In this document: one piece after another, positions 17,083-25,749 of the stretch
Numbering within the stretch: the first letter of the stretch is position 1
Layout: each line of letters begins with the position of its first letter
Origin: Nocardia amikacinitolerans NBRC 108937
GTDB lineage: Bacteria; Actinomycetota; Actinomycetes; Mycobacteriales; Mycobacteriaceae
Reading direction: 5' to 3'
DNA: 64,000 nt
NCBI RefSeq assembly: GCF_001612615.1
Contig: NZ_BDAU01000020.1
Location: 1 to 64,000, forward strand
Notes under the pieces: model-generated
Told to the model about the DNA's origin: nothing
What the model saw: only the letters and a program-made list of their open reading frames with translations
The model's database searches: none
Translations under genes and position numbers: made by a program

Positions 17083-17946
17083 TTACCCCGAGATCCGGAT
17101 TCCGGGGTTGACGCCCCAGATCGCCAACGTCATGAAGAGGTCCGCGAAGACGACCAGGATGATGCACATCTTGATCGCCCGCCCCGCCGCGACACCCACG
17201 CCTTCCGGCCCACCCGAGGCGAAGAAGCCGTAGTAGCACTGGATGAAGGTGGTGATCGCGACGAAAATGATCGCTTTGAGCAGCGAGTACAGCACGTCGG
17301 TCGGTATCAGGAACTGATAGAAGTAGTGCGCGTAGGTGCCGCTCGCGGTGCCGCCGATCAGCTGCACGGTCAGCGAGCAGGAGATGTAGGCGGTCGCGAG
17401 ACCGAGGCAGTACAGCGGGACGATCGCGATGATCGCCGCGAACATCCGGGTGCTGACCAGGTACGGCAGCGGCCGGATGGCCACCGACTCCAGCGCGTCG
17501 ATCTCCTCGGAGATGCGCATCGCGCCGAGCTGCGCGGTGAATCGACAACCCGCCTGCGCCGCGAAGGCCAATGAGGCGAGCAGCGGACCGAGTTCGCGGG
17601 TGGTCGCGAACGCCGAGATCGCGCCGGTGATCGGGCTCAGGCCGAGCAGGTTCAGCGAGGTGTAGCCCTGGATGCCGACGGTCATGCCGCCGAACGCGCT
17701 CAGGATCACGATGACGCCGATGGTGCCGCCACCGACGACCAGGTTGCCGTTGCCCCAAGTGACGTCGGAGAGCAGCCGCCACACTTCCTTGGGGTACTGC
17801 TTGAGCGCCAGTGGAATGGAGCCGACGGAACGCAGGAAGAAGAAGACCTGGTGGCCGAGCCGAGCGACGAGATCGACCGGCGCCTGCGCGGAACGCTTGA
17901 GTCCCTGGAGTGGCCGCAGCAGCGGCGGTACGTAGGTTGATGACAC
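17083..17946 (-). CDS. yrbEB: YrbEB-type MlaE permease
   Basis: This is the second integral membrane permease of the Mce importer, 287 residues, of the MlaE family. It has several hydrophobic segments and the conserved loop EIDALESVAIRPLPYLVSTR, which contacts the MceG (MlaF-like) ATPase encoded elsewhere. The start is GTG at 17946, 4 bases after the yrbEA stop codon. Confidence 0.94.
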   Translation of the reverse strand: MSSTYVPPLLRPLQGLKRSAQAPVDLVARLGHQVFFFLRSVGSIPLALKQYPKEVWRLLSDVTWGNGNLVVGGGTIGVIVILSAFGGMTVGIQGYTSLNLLGLSPITGAISAFATTRELGPLLASLAFAAQAGCRFTAQLGAMRISEEIDALESVAIRPLPYLVSTRMFAAIIAIVPLYCLGLATAYISCSLTVQLIGGTASGTYAHYFYQFLIPTDVLYSLLKAIIFVAITTFIQCYYGFFASGGPEGVGVAAGRAIKMCIILVVFADLFMTLAIWGVNPGIRISG

Positions 17947-17950
17947 CGGC

Positions 17951-18805
17951 TCAGACCACCTGTGGGGGGAAGAGTGCGTTGTAGACCTGGGTGATGATGA
18001 GGTTCACGCCGAAGAGCATCAGCGCGGAACTCACCACCGCCGAGTTGACCGAGTTCGCGACGCCACCGGGTCCACCGCGCGTGTTCAGGCCGGTATCGCA
18101 GGCGATGATGGCGGCGAGCAGACCGAAGATCAGCGACTTCACCAGCGCGACGAGCAGATCGCGGGTCACGGCGAACGACGAGAAGGTGCTGACGTACGAG
18201 CCCGGCGTACCGCCCTGGGCGAAGATGTTGAAGATGTAGCCGGTCAGGAAGCCGACGAAGACGACGAAGCCGCAGAGCAGGACACTGACCAGCATCGCGG
18301 CGCCGAGCCGAGGCGCGACCAGGCGGCGCATCGGGTCCACGCCCATCACCTTCATGGCGTCGATCTCCTCGCGGATGGTGCGCGAGCCGAGATCGGCGCA
18401 AATGGCCGAGCCGACCGCGCCCGCGATCATGATCGAGGTGACCAGCGGTGCGCCCTGCTGGATGATGCCGAGGCCGTTGGCCGCGCCGATGAACGACGTC
18501 GCGCCGACCTGTCCGGCCACCGCACCGACCTGGATCGAGACGATGACGCCGATGGGAATCGCGACGAGCAGCGTCGGCGCCGCGGCCACATTGGCCATGA
18601 AGGCGCACTGACGCACGAATTCGCCGAAGGGGAACCGTCGCCGGAAGATGGCGAGGACGAGTTCCGCCACCGCGGCGATGCCCATCGTGATCTGTCGGCC
18701 GAAGGTCTCCAGTGACCGCTTGGGATGGTCTTCCCAGTACGACCTCGTCCAATCGACCGCTTCACTTATCCGTGATCCCGTGGGAGGACTCTTGGTCGAC
18801 TGCAC
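17951..18805 (-). CDS. yrbEA: YrbEA-type MlaE permease
   Basis: This is the first gene of the mce operon. The 284-residue MlaE-family permease has the ATPase-coupling loop REEIDAMKVMGVDPMRRLVAPR and five or so membrane segments. The start is GTG at 18805 with AGGGG upstream. No regulator gene is adjacent, and the ATPase subunit is not in this window. The 490-base region upstream carries a small dyad that may be an operator. Confidence 0.94.
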   Translation of the reverse strand: MQSTKSPPTGSRISEAVDWTRSYWEDHPKRSLETFGRQITMGIAAVAELVLAIFRRRFPFGEFVRQCAFMANVAAAPTLLVAIPIGVIVSIQVGAVAGQVGATSFIGAANGLGIIQQGAPLVTSIMIAGAVGSAICADLGSRTIREEIDAMKVMGVDPMRRLVAPRLGAAMLVSVLLCGFVVFVGFLTGYIFNIFAQGGTPGSYVSTFSSFAVTRDLLVALVKSLIFGLLAAIIACDTGLNTRGGPGGVANSVNSAVVSSALMLFGVNLIITQVYNALFPPQVV

Positions 18806-18865
18806 TGGCTAACCCCTCTCGACGCCGGTTGCTCACCCCGACGACTTGTTTGCTTGACGCACCTT

Positions 18866-18878
18866 ACTACGGAGTAGT
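18866..18878. promoter_or_regulatory. ACTAC-GGA-GTAGT dyad upstream of the mce operon
   Basis: Perfect 5-bp arms flank a 3-base centre, 60 bases upstream of the yrbEA start codon. On the minus strand it overlaps TAAGGT, a possible -10 element. It is a candidate operator; the regulator is unknown. Confidence 0.4.
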
Positions 18879-19153
18879 GCGGAACACACCATCGTCATGT
18901 GATTGCAGTCATAGATGCGAGTCACTGTCGGGAAAAGCCCTCGAGCACGTGCTCCAACCTTTGTCTTGCGTCCCAAAATAAAGCGTCCAGATTTTAGAAC
19001 AGGTTACAGTTGAGGCCCCTCTATATGGGCGTCGTCCTCTATCACCGATCAATTACACGGAAACTATTCATCTAAATTTGACGCCTTTTCGAAGGCCTTC
19101 CGAATGTGTTCGATCCCGATTGGAAACGCATTGGGCGTGTCGAACGACGACCT

Positions 19154-19182
19154 TTGTTATAGATCGTAGCTATCACTATTAC
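19154..19182 (+). promoter_or_regulatory. Possible promoter of the S1 protease gene
   Basis: TTGTTA (19154-19159), a 17-base spacer and TATTAC (19177-19182) lie about 115 bases upstream of the ATG at 19296. Confidence 0.35.
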
Positions 19183-19295
19183 GATTCGGCGGCACCCTCC
19201 GCCGGAGCACCCGTACGGGACGCGCCCGAGACCGAATACTGACACGATGTATGCGACAGATTGATATCGTGCGGGCTTCCGACGTCTGGAGGGAC

Positions 19296-19970
19296 ATGTT
19301 CAGCAAACTCGCCAAGGCGGCCAACGCCGTCTTCGCCGTCGCCCTCGGTGCGGCGCTGCTCGGGACGGGCGCAGGCCCCGCGGCCGCCGCGCCAGGTCCG
19401 CCGGTGATCGGGGGCGGATCCGGCATCGTCATCGACAACATGTTCGAGTGCACCGTCACCACGGTTGGTCACGACAACGCGGGCCGACTGGTCGGGCTCA
19501 CGGCCGGACACTGCGGTGACCCTGGCGCGGAGGTGTACGCGGAGGTCGATCGCGAGGCGGGCGTGATCGGTCGCTTCGTCTACTCCAACTCGGAGCTCGA
19601 CTACGCCGTCATCGAGTTCGAGCCGGGCGCGATCACCCCGGTCAACCGGGTCGGCAACGTCACCATCACCGGCATCGGCGGACCAGCCCAGTTCCCGATG
19701 ATCGTCTGCAAGGAAGGCCGGACCACCGGCAACACCTGTGGCATCACCTACGGCGACGTGTTCGGCACCAACATCGAGACCTGGACCCAGATGTGCGTCG
19801 TCGAAGGCGATTCCGGCGCACCCGTGGTCGCGGGCACGACCCTGGTCGGCATGGTGAACGCCTACCTGGCGATCGCGTGCTTCGGCCCCGAGGTCGGCAC
19901 CAACATGAGCGCGATCATGAACGACCTGAACGCGCGCGGCGGCCCCGGCGCTGGTTACGTGCCGATCTGA
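19296..19970 (+). CDS. Secreted S1-family (chymotrypsin-like) serine protease
   Basis: The 224-residue protein has a signal peptide with an Ala-rich cleavage region (about residues 1-32, ending PAAAAPG). A small trypsin-fold domain follows. The catalytic triad is visible as H72 (LTAGHCG), D102 (ELDYAVIEF) and S173 (EGDSGAPVV). Cysteine pairs near 52/73 and 138/148 would form disulfides. No propeptide of alpha-lytic type is evident, so it resembles the short actinobacterial secreted S1 proteases. The ATG at 19296 follows GGAGGGAC. The substrate is unknown. A strong terminator follows. Confidence 0.88.
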   Translation: MFSKLAKAANAVFAVALGAALLGTGAGPAAAAPGPPVIGGGSGIVIDNMFECTVTTVGHDNAGRLVGLTAGHCGDPGAEVYAEVDREAGVIGRFVYSNSELDYAVIEFEPGAITPVNRVGNVTITGIGGPAQFPMIVCKEGRTTGNTCGITYGDVFGTNIETWTQMCVVEGDSGAPVVAGTTLVGMVNAYLAIACFGPEVGTNMSAIMNDLNARGGPGAGYVPI

Positions 19971-19992
19971 TCGGCCACGGCACAGACGACGA

Positions 19993-20024
19993 GGAGCGGG
20001 CGACATCGCCCGCTCCTTTCTTTT
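19993..20024 (+). terminator. Intrinsic terminator after the S1 protease
   Basis: GGAGCGGGCG pairs perfectly with CGCCCGCTCC around the loop ACAT, followed by TTTCTTTT. The T-run reaches the stop codon of the convergent MFS gene. Confidence 0.9.
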
Positions 20025-21480
20025 ACGCGGGGTTCGTAGCCTTCGGCGCGACCGCAGGACCCGCGACCGCGCACTGCGGCAGGCACTCGACGCTCGCCGG
20101 GTCCGGCGCCCGGCGCGGCGGACGCAGCAGCACGGCGGCGATCAGTGCGCCGGCGGCCAACAGCCCGACGCAGATCCACATCGCGGTCTCGAACCCGTCG
20201 TCGAACGCGGCCGGGTCGGTGAGCGAGCCGGAGATGCCCGCGAGCCCGGGCAGCGCGGCGACCGCGAGCAGCTGAGCGGTCCTTGCCACGGCGTTGTTCA
20301 CGCCGGAGGCGATCCCGGCCTCGGACGCGGGCACCGCGCCGAGCACGGCGCCGGTGAGCGGGGCGACGAGCACGGCGAGCCCGAGCCCGAAGACCACCAC
20401 GCCCGGCAGCACATCGCCGACGTATCCGGCGGCCGGTCCGATGCGAAGTAGCAGGATCAATCCCGCCGCTGCCAGCAAGGGTCCGAGCGTCATCGGGACG
20501 CGCGGCCCGTGCACCTGTGCCCACCGTCCCGCGGGCGCGGACAGCGCCAGCATGATCAGCGTGATCGGCACCGTGGCCAACCCGGAGAGCAACGGCGAGT
20601 AGCCCGCCACCAGCTGGAGCTCCATGACGAGCAGGAAGAAGACGCCGCCGAGCGCGGCGTAGACGGCCAGCGTCACCAGATTGGCCGCGGTGAACACCCG
20701 GGAACGGAACAGCGCGGGCGGCACGAGCGGATGGTCGCTGCGTACCTCGATCACCACGAAGACCGCGAGCAGCAGCACGCCGGAGACGGCGAGCAGCGGC
20801 ATCGCGTCGATCAGGCCGAAGGTCAGCGCGCCGAGGGCAAGCGCGACCACCACCGCGCCGGGGACGTCGAGCCGCGCGGCGGCGTTCGGGTCCGAACTCT
20901 CCGGCACGTGGCGCAGCGCGACGACAACGACCACGGCGACCAGCGGCACGTTGATCAGGAAGATGGACTGCCAGCCCACCCAGTCGATCAGCCAGCCGCC
21001 GAGGAACGGCCCGAGCGCGCCCGCCACGCCGCCGAAGCCGGACCACAGCCCGATCGCCGCGCCGCGGTCGCGTTCGTCCAGCGACGAGGAGATCAGCGCG
21101 AGGCTGCCCGGCGTGAGCATCGCCCCAGCCACGCCCTGCAACACCCGCGCCGCGACCAGCATCTCGATGTTCACCGCCGCCGCGCACAGCACCGAGGTGA
21201 CCGCGAAACCCACTGCGCCCCAGACGAAGACCTTGCGCCTGCCGAGCTTGTCGCCCAGCGAGCCGCCGAGCAGGATGAACGAGGCCAGGGTCAGGGTGTA
21301 GCCGTTGAGCGTCCATTGCAGCCCGGCCACATCGGTGTCCAGCGACTCCCCGATGCGCGGCAGCGCGATATTGACGACGGTGGCGTCCAGCGAGGCGACC
21401 GAGGAGCCGAGGATGGTGGCGAGCAGGATCCAGCGTCCGGTGGCCGAACGCAGCCGGGGTAGCTCCGAGACGGTGCTCAC
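20023..21480 (-). CDS. DHA2-family (EmrB/QacA-like) MFS drug exporter
   Basis: This 485-residue major facilitator appears to have 14 membrane segments, as in the DHA2 group of proton-driven multidrug exporters. The motif GGSLGDKLGRRKVFVWG is the cytoplasmic loop 2-3 signature. The segment VASLDATVVNIALPRIGESL and the motif C-like VLQGVAGAMLTPGSLALI are typical of the group. The C terminus ends in a cytosolic tail of about 30 residues. The start is GTG at 21480. No TetR or MarR regulator is next to it, which is unusual for such exporters. The substrate is not predictable. Confidence 0.88.
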   Translation of the reverse strand: MSTVSELPRLRSATGRWILLATILGSSVASLDATVVNIALPRIGESLDTDVAGLQWTLNGYTLTLASFILLGGSLGDKLGRRKVFVWGAVGFAVTSVLCAAAVNIEMLVAARVLQGVAGAMLTPGSLALISSSLDERDRGAAIGLWSGFGGVAGALGPFLGGWLIDWVGWQSIFLINVPLVAVVVVVALRHVPESSDPNAAARLDVPGAVVVALALGALTFGLIDAMPLLAVSGVLLLAVFVVIEVRSDHPLVPPALFRSRVFTAANLVTLAVYAALGGVFFLLVMELQLVAGYSPLLSGLATVPITLIMLALSAPAGRWAQVHGPRVPMTLGPLLAAAGLILLLRIGPAAGYVGDVLPGVVVFGLGLAVLVAPLTGAVLGAVPASEAGIASGVNNAVARTAQLLAVAALPGLAGISGSLTDPAAFDDGFETAMWICVGLLAAGALIAAVLLRPPRRAPDPASVECLPQCAVAGPAVAPKATNPA

Positions 21481-21496
21481 CGGTCCAACCTATCGG

Positions 21497-22114
21497 TCAG
21501 AGTTCCTCGACGCAGACCACGAAATCGCGTTCCCCGTACTCGAATCCGATGCCGGTGGCGCAGGCGCCCGAGTCGCTGACGCCTTGCTCGATGCTGGTCA
21601 CCCGAACGCCCTGGGTGCCGCGCTCGGTGCAGTCGATCCGCTTCGGGTCGTCGCCGCCGACGTCCATGCAGCCGCCGACCACCCAGTCGATGTCCAGGCA
21701 CAGCGCGCCCTGCTGCACGCCGTTGATGGTCTCGGCGTAGTAGTTGTCGCGATCAGACGGGCAGGCCGAGCTGGTCTCGGTCTTTCCGATGACCTTGTAG
21801 TTGGACGCGCGGCTGCCGCAGGACGCCTTCGCGATGGTTGCGTTGGTCGTGGTGCCGCCGAGGGTGACGCAGTCGCCGATGGACGCCTCGAAATCGGTGC
21901 TGCCGCCGGTCGGCGTCGGGCGGCCGGAGGTCGGCCTGCCACTGGATTTGGGCGCGGAGGTTTTCGGTGTGCTGGTGTTGACGGCGTCGACGGTCCCGCT
22001 GTCCAGCGCGGGCTGCGCGGTGCCGTCGATGGTCGAGCTACACGCCATCAGGGTGAGCGCGGTGGCGGCGGTTCCGAGCGCGAGCGCGAGACCGGATAGC
22101 AGTTGGCGAGACAC
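21497..22114 (-). CDS. Lipoprotein, LppU-like
   Basis: The 205-residue product has a signal peptide and the lipobox LMAC with Cys25 as lipidation site. A Ser/Thr/Pro-rich linker follows (about residues 30-70), then a Cys-rich globular region with eight or so cysteines (GDCVTL, KASCGS, SSACPSD, ALCLD, GGCMD, RIDCTE, GACATG, FVVCVEE). The spacing recalls actinobacterial LppU/SCO3897-like proteins. That assignment is from memory and tentative; the function is unknown. The GTG at 22114 has GGGAGGA upstream. It lies 16 bases upstream of the MFS gene on the same strand, so the two may form an operon. Confidence 0.75.
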   Translation of the reverse strand: MSRQLLSGLALALGTAATALTLMACSSTIDGTAQPALDSGTVDAVNTSTPKTSAPKSSGRPTSGRPTPTGGSTDFEASIGDCVTLGGTTTNATIAKASCGSRASNYKVIGKTETSSACPSDRDNYYAETINGVQQGALCLDIDWVVGGCMDVGGDDPKRIDCTERGTQGVRVTSIEQGVSDSGACATGIGFEYGERDFVVCVEEL

Positions 22115-22324
22115 GTACAGTCCTCCCGAGCTGTAACGCTCCGAACTCACACCCCCGTAAGAATCCGAAGTTGACGATCTGATCTTCAAATATCACGCCA
22201 TGCATACACCATCACGGACGCGGTAGTCGAGTCGAAAGGGACACAGTCCGAGGCGTGCTGCGGAAAGGCCTCGCAGGCAATCGACCTGGGTATGGTGGGC
22301 CCTACGGTGTGAAAGGGGTAGACC

Positions 22325-22843
22325 GTGAAGCTGATCAGCGCGATCATCTGCTCGACCGCCGCGGTGGGATCCTCCTTCGCACTTCCGGCCCTCGCTTCGG
22401 CAACCGATGTGCATTGCGGTGCGGAGCACGGCGTGGACGTCACCGTCATCGATGGTCGTGCCGGGTGCCGGGCCACCGCCGACCCGGAAGGGCAGGCGCG
22501 ATCGGCCGGTTTCGACGGGGTGGGTTACGCCCGCGCAACCGCTGGCGCGACGGCGCTCGGCGTCGGCGCGGCGGGCGGCATCGGCGCCGCCGAGGGCGCG
22601 GGCGGGATTCCGGTCGCGCTCGGCTTCGGCCCGGACGCGCTCGCACTGACCTCGATCACCGATCCCGACGCGGCGGACGGCAGGACGATCGCGGTCTCGA
22701 TCGCCTTCGAAGGCTCGCGCGCCCAGGTGAGCAGCGAGGAACGCACCGTGGTGTGCCTCGGGTCCGCGGCCTTCGCGTGGAACGCGGCCACCGGTGCGTC
22801 CTGCCTCGCGACGCCGTTCGGCCGCTGGGCCGCGTCGCATTGA
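22325..22843 (+). CDS. Small exported protein of unknown function
   Basis: The 172-residue protein starts at GTG (22325) after AAAGGGG. It has a clear signal peptide ending ALPALASA (about residue 26). The mature part contains cysteines (HCGAEH, AGCRATA, VVCLGS, ASCLAT) and a Gly/Ala-rich middle that is probably flexible. I do not recognise the family. It is divergent from the lipoprotein gene and followed by a P450, with no sign of functional linkage. Confidence 0.7.
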   Translation: MKLISAIICSTAAVGSSFALPALASATDVHCGAEHGVDVTVIDGRAGCRATADPEGQARSAGFDGVGYARATAGATALGVGAAGGIGAAEGAGGIPVALGFGPDALALTSITDPDAADGRTIAVSIAFEGSRAQVSSEERTVVCLGSAAFAWNAATGASCLATPFGRWAASH

Positions 22844-22893
22844 GCGAGCCCCCACGGTCGAACCGCCGCCGTTGGCGTCTCGTAGGTAAGGGC

Positions 22894-24237
22894 ATGGCGA
22901 CCGAGACCGCAGCACCCGCTCAGCCGCGGTTGTTCGCGCTGCACGCGCTCGCGGCGGGGTTGGACTTCGAGCGGTATTTCCGGTGGCGGCGGGCGCGCGA
23001 GGGTGATCCGTTCTACGTCAGGTTTCCCGGCTTCGGCGCGGTGCTGTTCACCGGAACGCCCGCGGGCGCGCGTGACCTGTTCCGCGCACCGATCGACCTG
23101 CTCGAACCACCGCGGCCGAATCCGATCGAGCCGCTGGTCGGACCGGCCTCACTGATCCTGACCTCGGGTGCCGCGCATCGACGGGACCGGACCTTGCTCG
23201 CGCCCTTGTTCCACGGCGCGCGGATCCGCGCCTACGGCGAGCTGATCCGGACCGCGACGCTCGACGAGATCGGCGGCGGCCCGGCGCCGTGGCGTCCGGG
23301 TGCGCGCGTCGATTCGCGCGCCGCGGCGCGGTCGATCACGCTGCGGGTGATCCTGGAGGCGGTCTTCGGTGTACGCGCCCACCGGCGACGGGCCGCGTAC
23401 ACCGCCGCGATCACCGAGTTCCTCACCGCCTTCTCCGGCCCGCTGCTGCTCGTGCCCGCCCTGCGGTGCGGTGCGTTCGGCCGCGCGCCGTGGGACCGGT
23501 TCGTCGCGGCGCGCGCCCGCTTGGATCGGCTGATCCGCGAAGACCTCGCCGAGCGCGAAAGCACTGCGCGCCAAGACGACTCCGACATCCTCGGCCTGCT
23601 GCTGAGCGCGCGCTACGACGACGGAAGCGCACCGACCGACGCCGAACTCGGTGACCAGCTGCGCACCCTGTTGGTCGCCGGGCACGAGACCACGGCGACG
23701 AGCCTGGTCTGGGCGCTGTACCACCTGCACCGCGCGCCGGAGGCACTGCGCAAGCTGCGCGCGGAGCTGCGCGAGGCAGGCGATTCGCCCGCGGAACTCG
23801 CGGCGCTGCCCTACCTCGACGCCGTCTGCCAGGAGACTTTGCGCCTGCGTCCCCCGGTGCCGATCGTGCTGCGCCGGGTGACCGAGCCGTACGAGCTGCG
23901 CGGCGTCCACCTGGCGGCGGGCGACACGATGGGGCTCGCGCTACCCTTGCTGCACAGCGATCCGGACATTTGGGACGATCCCGAGCGGTTCCGCCCCGAA
24001 CGGTTCCTGGACCATCGCTACGGCCCCTTCGAGTTCGCACCCTTCGGCGGCGGACATCGGCGCTGCGTCGGGGCGAGCCTGGCCGAGTACGAACTGCGCG
24101 TCGTGCTCGCCACTCTGCTCGGCCGGGTGCGGCTCGCGCTGCCGCCGCGCTACGCGCGCGGGCGGGCGCCGCTCTCGGTGCCGCACAACATCGCGACGGG
24201 ACCGCATCGGTCGATCCCCTTCGACGTCCTGGCGTGA
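22894..24237 (+). CDS. Cytochrome P450
   Basis: This is a heme monooxygenase of 447 residues. The I-helix motif AGHETT (about residues 262-267), the K-helix ETLRLRPPV, the PERF motif (PERFRPERF) and the heme-binding loop FAPFGGGHRRCVGASLAEYE with the thiolate ligand Cys391 are all intact. The enzyme is soluble, as usual in actinobacteria. The overall pattern (AGHETTATSLVWALYHL, RPERFLDHRYGPFEFAPFGGG) resembles the CYP110/CYP132-like bacterial branch close to CYP4-type enzymes; this is a loose impression. No ferredoxin or reductase gene is adjacent, so redox partners must be encoded elsewhere. The substrate is unknown. The start is ATG at 22894 after GGTAAGGGC. Confidence 0.9.
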   Translation: MATETAAPAQPRLFALHALAAGLDFERYFRWRRAREGDPFYVRFPGFGAVLFTGTPAGARDLFRAPIDLLEPPRPNPIEPLVGPASLILTSGAAHRRDRTLLAPLFHGARIRAYGELIRTATLDEIGGGPAPWRPGARVDSRAAARSITLRVILEAVFGVRAHRRRAAYTAAITEFLTAFSGPLLLVPALRCGAFGRAPWDRFVAARARLDRLIREDLAERESTARQDDSDILGLLLSARYDDGSAPTDAELGDQLRTLLVAGHETTATSLVWALYHLHRAPEALRKLRAELREAGDSPAELAALPYLDAVCQETLRLRPPVPIVLRRVTEPYELRGVHLAAGDTMGLALPLLHSDPDIWDDPERFRPERFLDHRYGPFEFAPFGGGHRRCVGASLAEYELRVVLATLLGRVRLALPPRYARGRAPLSVPHNIATGPHRSIPFDVLA

Positions 24238-24358
24238 TTTCGGTCACGAAAGCGTTTTGGCTTGCGCAAAACCGGACGGACCGCAGGTTGCCGCACTCGA
24301 ACCGGACTTGCCGACCTGACCGGGCCGTTTGTCCAAAGCTGGTGACTGCCAATGGCTT

Positions 24359-24376
24359 ATGTGTCCCAGGACACAT
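24359..24376. promoter_or_regulatory. ATGTGTCC-CA-GGACACAT dyad
   Basis: Perfect 8-bp arms surround a 2-base centre, 122 bases after the P450 stop codon and about 230 bases before the L,D-transpeptidase start. It has the form of a dimeric repressor operator. I cannot name the regulator. Confidence 0.5.
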
Positions 24377-24455
24377 CTGACCAGTAGGTCGAATAACCGA
24401 ATATTGGTACTGGCTAGCCGTTGCATCCGGACGGTAGGAATGAACGGGGTCGGGC

Positions 24456-24501
24456 GTCAATACCCGTGGGGTGCTTCGCAGGCCCCCGTCAGTATCCGTG
24501 G
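24456..24501. repeat. Direct repeat GTCARTAYCCGTGG, 32 bases apart
   Basis: GTCAATACCCGTGG (24456-24469) and GTCAGTATCCGTGG (24488-24501) match at 12 of 14 positions. The start-to-start distance of 32 bases is about three helical turns, which would place two bound proteins on the same DNA face. Confidence 0.45.
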
Positions 24502-24607
24502 CAGCTCCGAGGGACCCGTGACGTCCGCGCGCGGGCGCCGAGCACCACACCGATGAGCCATCTCGCCCGCGTACGCGCGCGCGAGAGCTGGAATGGACGA
24601 ATAACCT

Positions 24608-25510
24608 ATGCATGCCGCTTCGAACAACAGAACGCTGTCGACTTTCCGCGAGGAAGGACGGCTAGCCCGCCGGATCCGGCGGGGCGTTCTCTTGTCCGCG
24701 GCGATCGCGGCGGCCGGTGCCATGATCGTCGCTCCCGCTCAGGCCGAGCCGGGCCTCCCCGGAGTCGGTTCGGGATCGGCGGCCGCGGCCACCGATCCCG
24801 CCCCCCAGGCCAACTTCGCGCCGCCGAGCATCAATATCGCCGACGGCGAGACGGTCGGCGTCGCGCAGCCGATCATCATCACCTTCCAGGAGCCGGTGAC
24901 CGACCACGCCACCGCCGAGAAGGCCATCAAGGTGACCGCTTCGAAGGACGCGCCCGGCCACTTCTACTGGTTCAGCGACAAGCAGGTGCGCTGGCGGCCG
25001 AACGACTTCTGGCCGGACAACACCGACGTGACGGTGGTGGCGGGCGGCACGACCAGCTCGTTCCGCATCGGCGACGCGCTGATCACCACCGCCGACGACA
25101 CCACGAAGACCGTCACCGTCACCCGCAACGGCGAGGTCGTGATGGAGATGCCGGTCTCGATGGGCAAGCCCAAGTACGAGACCCCGAACGGCATTTACAT
25201 CGTCGGCGAGCGCCAGCGCAAGATGATCATGGACTCGTCGACCTACGGCGTCCCGATCGACGCCCCCGAGGGCTACAAGCTCGAGGTCGAGTACGCCACC
25301 CGCATCTCCAACAGCGGCATCTTCGTGCACGCCGCCCCGTGGTCGGTCGGCCAGCAGGGCGTGTCGAACGTCAGCCACGGCTGCCTGAACGTGAGTACCG
25401 AGAACGCCCGCTGGTTCTTCGAGAACGCGCAGAAGGGCGACCCGGTCATCGTGCAGAACACCGACGGCGGGACGCTGAACTCGCGCGACGGGCTTGGCGA
25501 CTGGAACTGA
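24608..25510 (+). CDS. L,D-transpeptidase with Ig-like domain
   Basis: The enzyme forms 3-3 cross-links in peptidoglycan or attaches proteins to it, acting outside the membrane. The 300-residue protein has a signal peptide (hydrophobic core LLSAAIAAAGAMIVAPAQA), a bacterial Ig-like domain (about residues 70-155) and a YkuD catalytic domain. The active-site segment is IFVHAAPWSVGQQGVSNVSHGCLNVS with H257 and nucleophile C259. This domain order matches mycobacterial LdtA/LdtB-type enzymes. It lacks a visible lipobox. The start is ATG at 24608 with no strong ribosome binding site. A strong intrinsic terminator follows. Confidence 0.92.
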   Translation: MHAASNNRTLSTFREEGRLARRIRRGVLLSAAIAAAGAMIVAPAQAEPGLPGVGSGSAAAATDPAPQANFAPPSINIADGETVGVAQPIIITFQEPVTDHATAEKAIKVTASKDAPGHFYWFSDKQVRWRPNDFWPDNTDVTVVAGGTTSSFRIGDALITTADDTTKTVTVTRNGEVVMEMPVSMGKPKYETPNGIYIVGERQRKMIMDSSTYGVPIDAPEGYKLEVEYATRISNSGIFVHAAPWSVGQQGVSNVSHGCLNVSTENARWFFENAQKGDPVIVQNTDGGTLNSRDGLGDWN

Positions 25511-25531
25511 TATCCGGGCGATAGCCACCGA

Positions 25532-25572
25532 AACGCCGACCGCGCACTTCCGCGCGGTCGGCGTTTTCGTTT
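25532..25572 (+). terminator. Intrinsic terminator after the L,D-transpeptidase
   Basis: The arms AACGCCGACCGCGC (25532-25545) and GCGCGGTCGGCGTT (25552-25565) pair perfectly around a 6-base loop, followed by TTCGTTT. Confidence 0.9.
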
Positions 25573-25749
25573 CTCCGGCTCGCTTCGCCGCGAAATAGCC
25601 GCGCGGGGTTCGCGATTCGACAACGCACCGCCGGACTGGTCGCGTGTTCAACGCGCCGCCGGGCGATGTTCACCGATCATTAGCTGTTCAGGTCGTAAAG
25701 TTTCCGACGTGCGAATACGGCTGAAGCGCCGACACGAGGAGACGACAGC

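Larger units (their letters stand above)
18806..19295. other. Divergent regulatory region between mce operon and S1 protease
   Basis: This 490-base stretch has no gene and looks AT-richer than its surroundings, especially around 18960-19190. It holds a dyad near the mce start (18866-18878) and a plausible promoter for the protease gene (19154-19182). Confidence 0.6.
24238..24607. other. Intergenic region upstream of the L,D-transpeptidase
   Basis: These 370 bases contain no supported gene. They hold a perfect dyad (24359-24376) and a pair of 14-base direct repeats (24456-24469 and 24488-24501), both listed separately. This is a long leader for a cell-wall gene and may carry several regulatory inputs. 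Confidence 0.6.

Noticed and set aside
22255..24237. 660-residue fusion protein with P450 at its C terminus
   Set aside because: The upstream part overlaps the exported protein at 22325 in another frame and is Arg/Gly-rich. The P450 has its own ATG and ribosome binding site at 22894.
24238..24607. ydaO-type (c-di-AMP) riboswitch before the L,D-transpeptidase
   Set aside because: Such leaders occur upstream of actinobacterial wall enzymes, but the conserved core sequences I would expect are not present.
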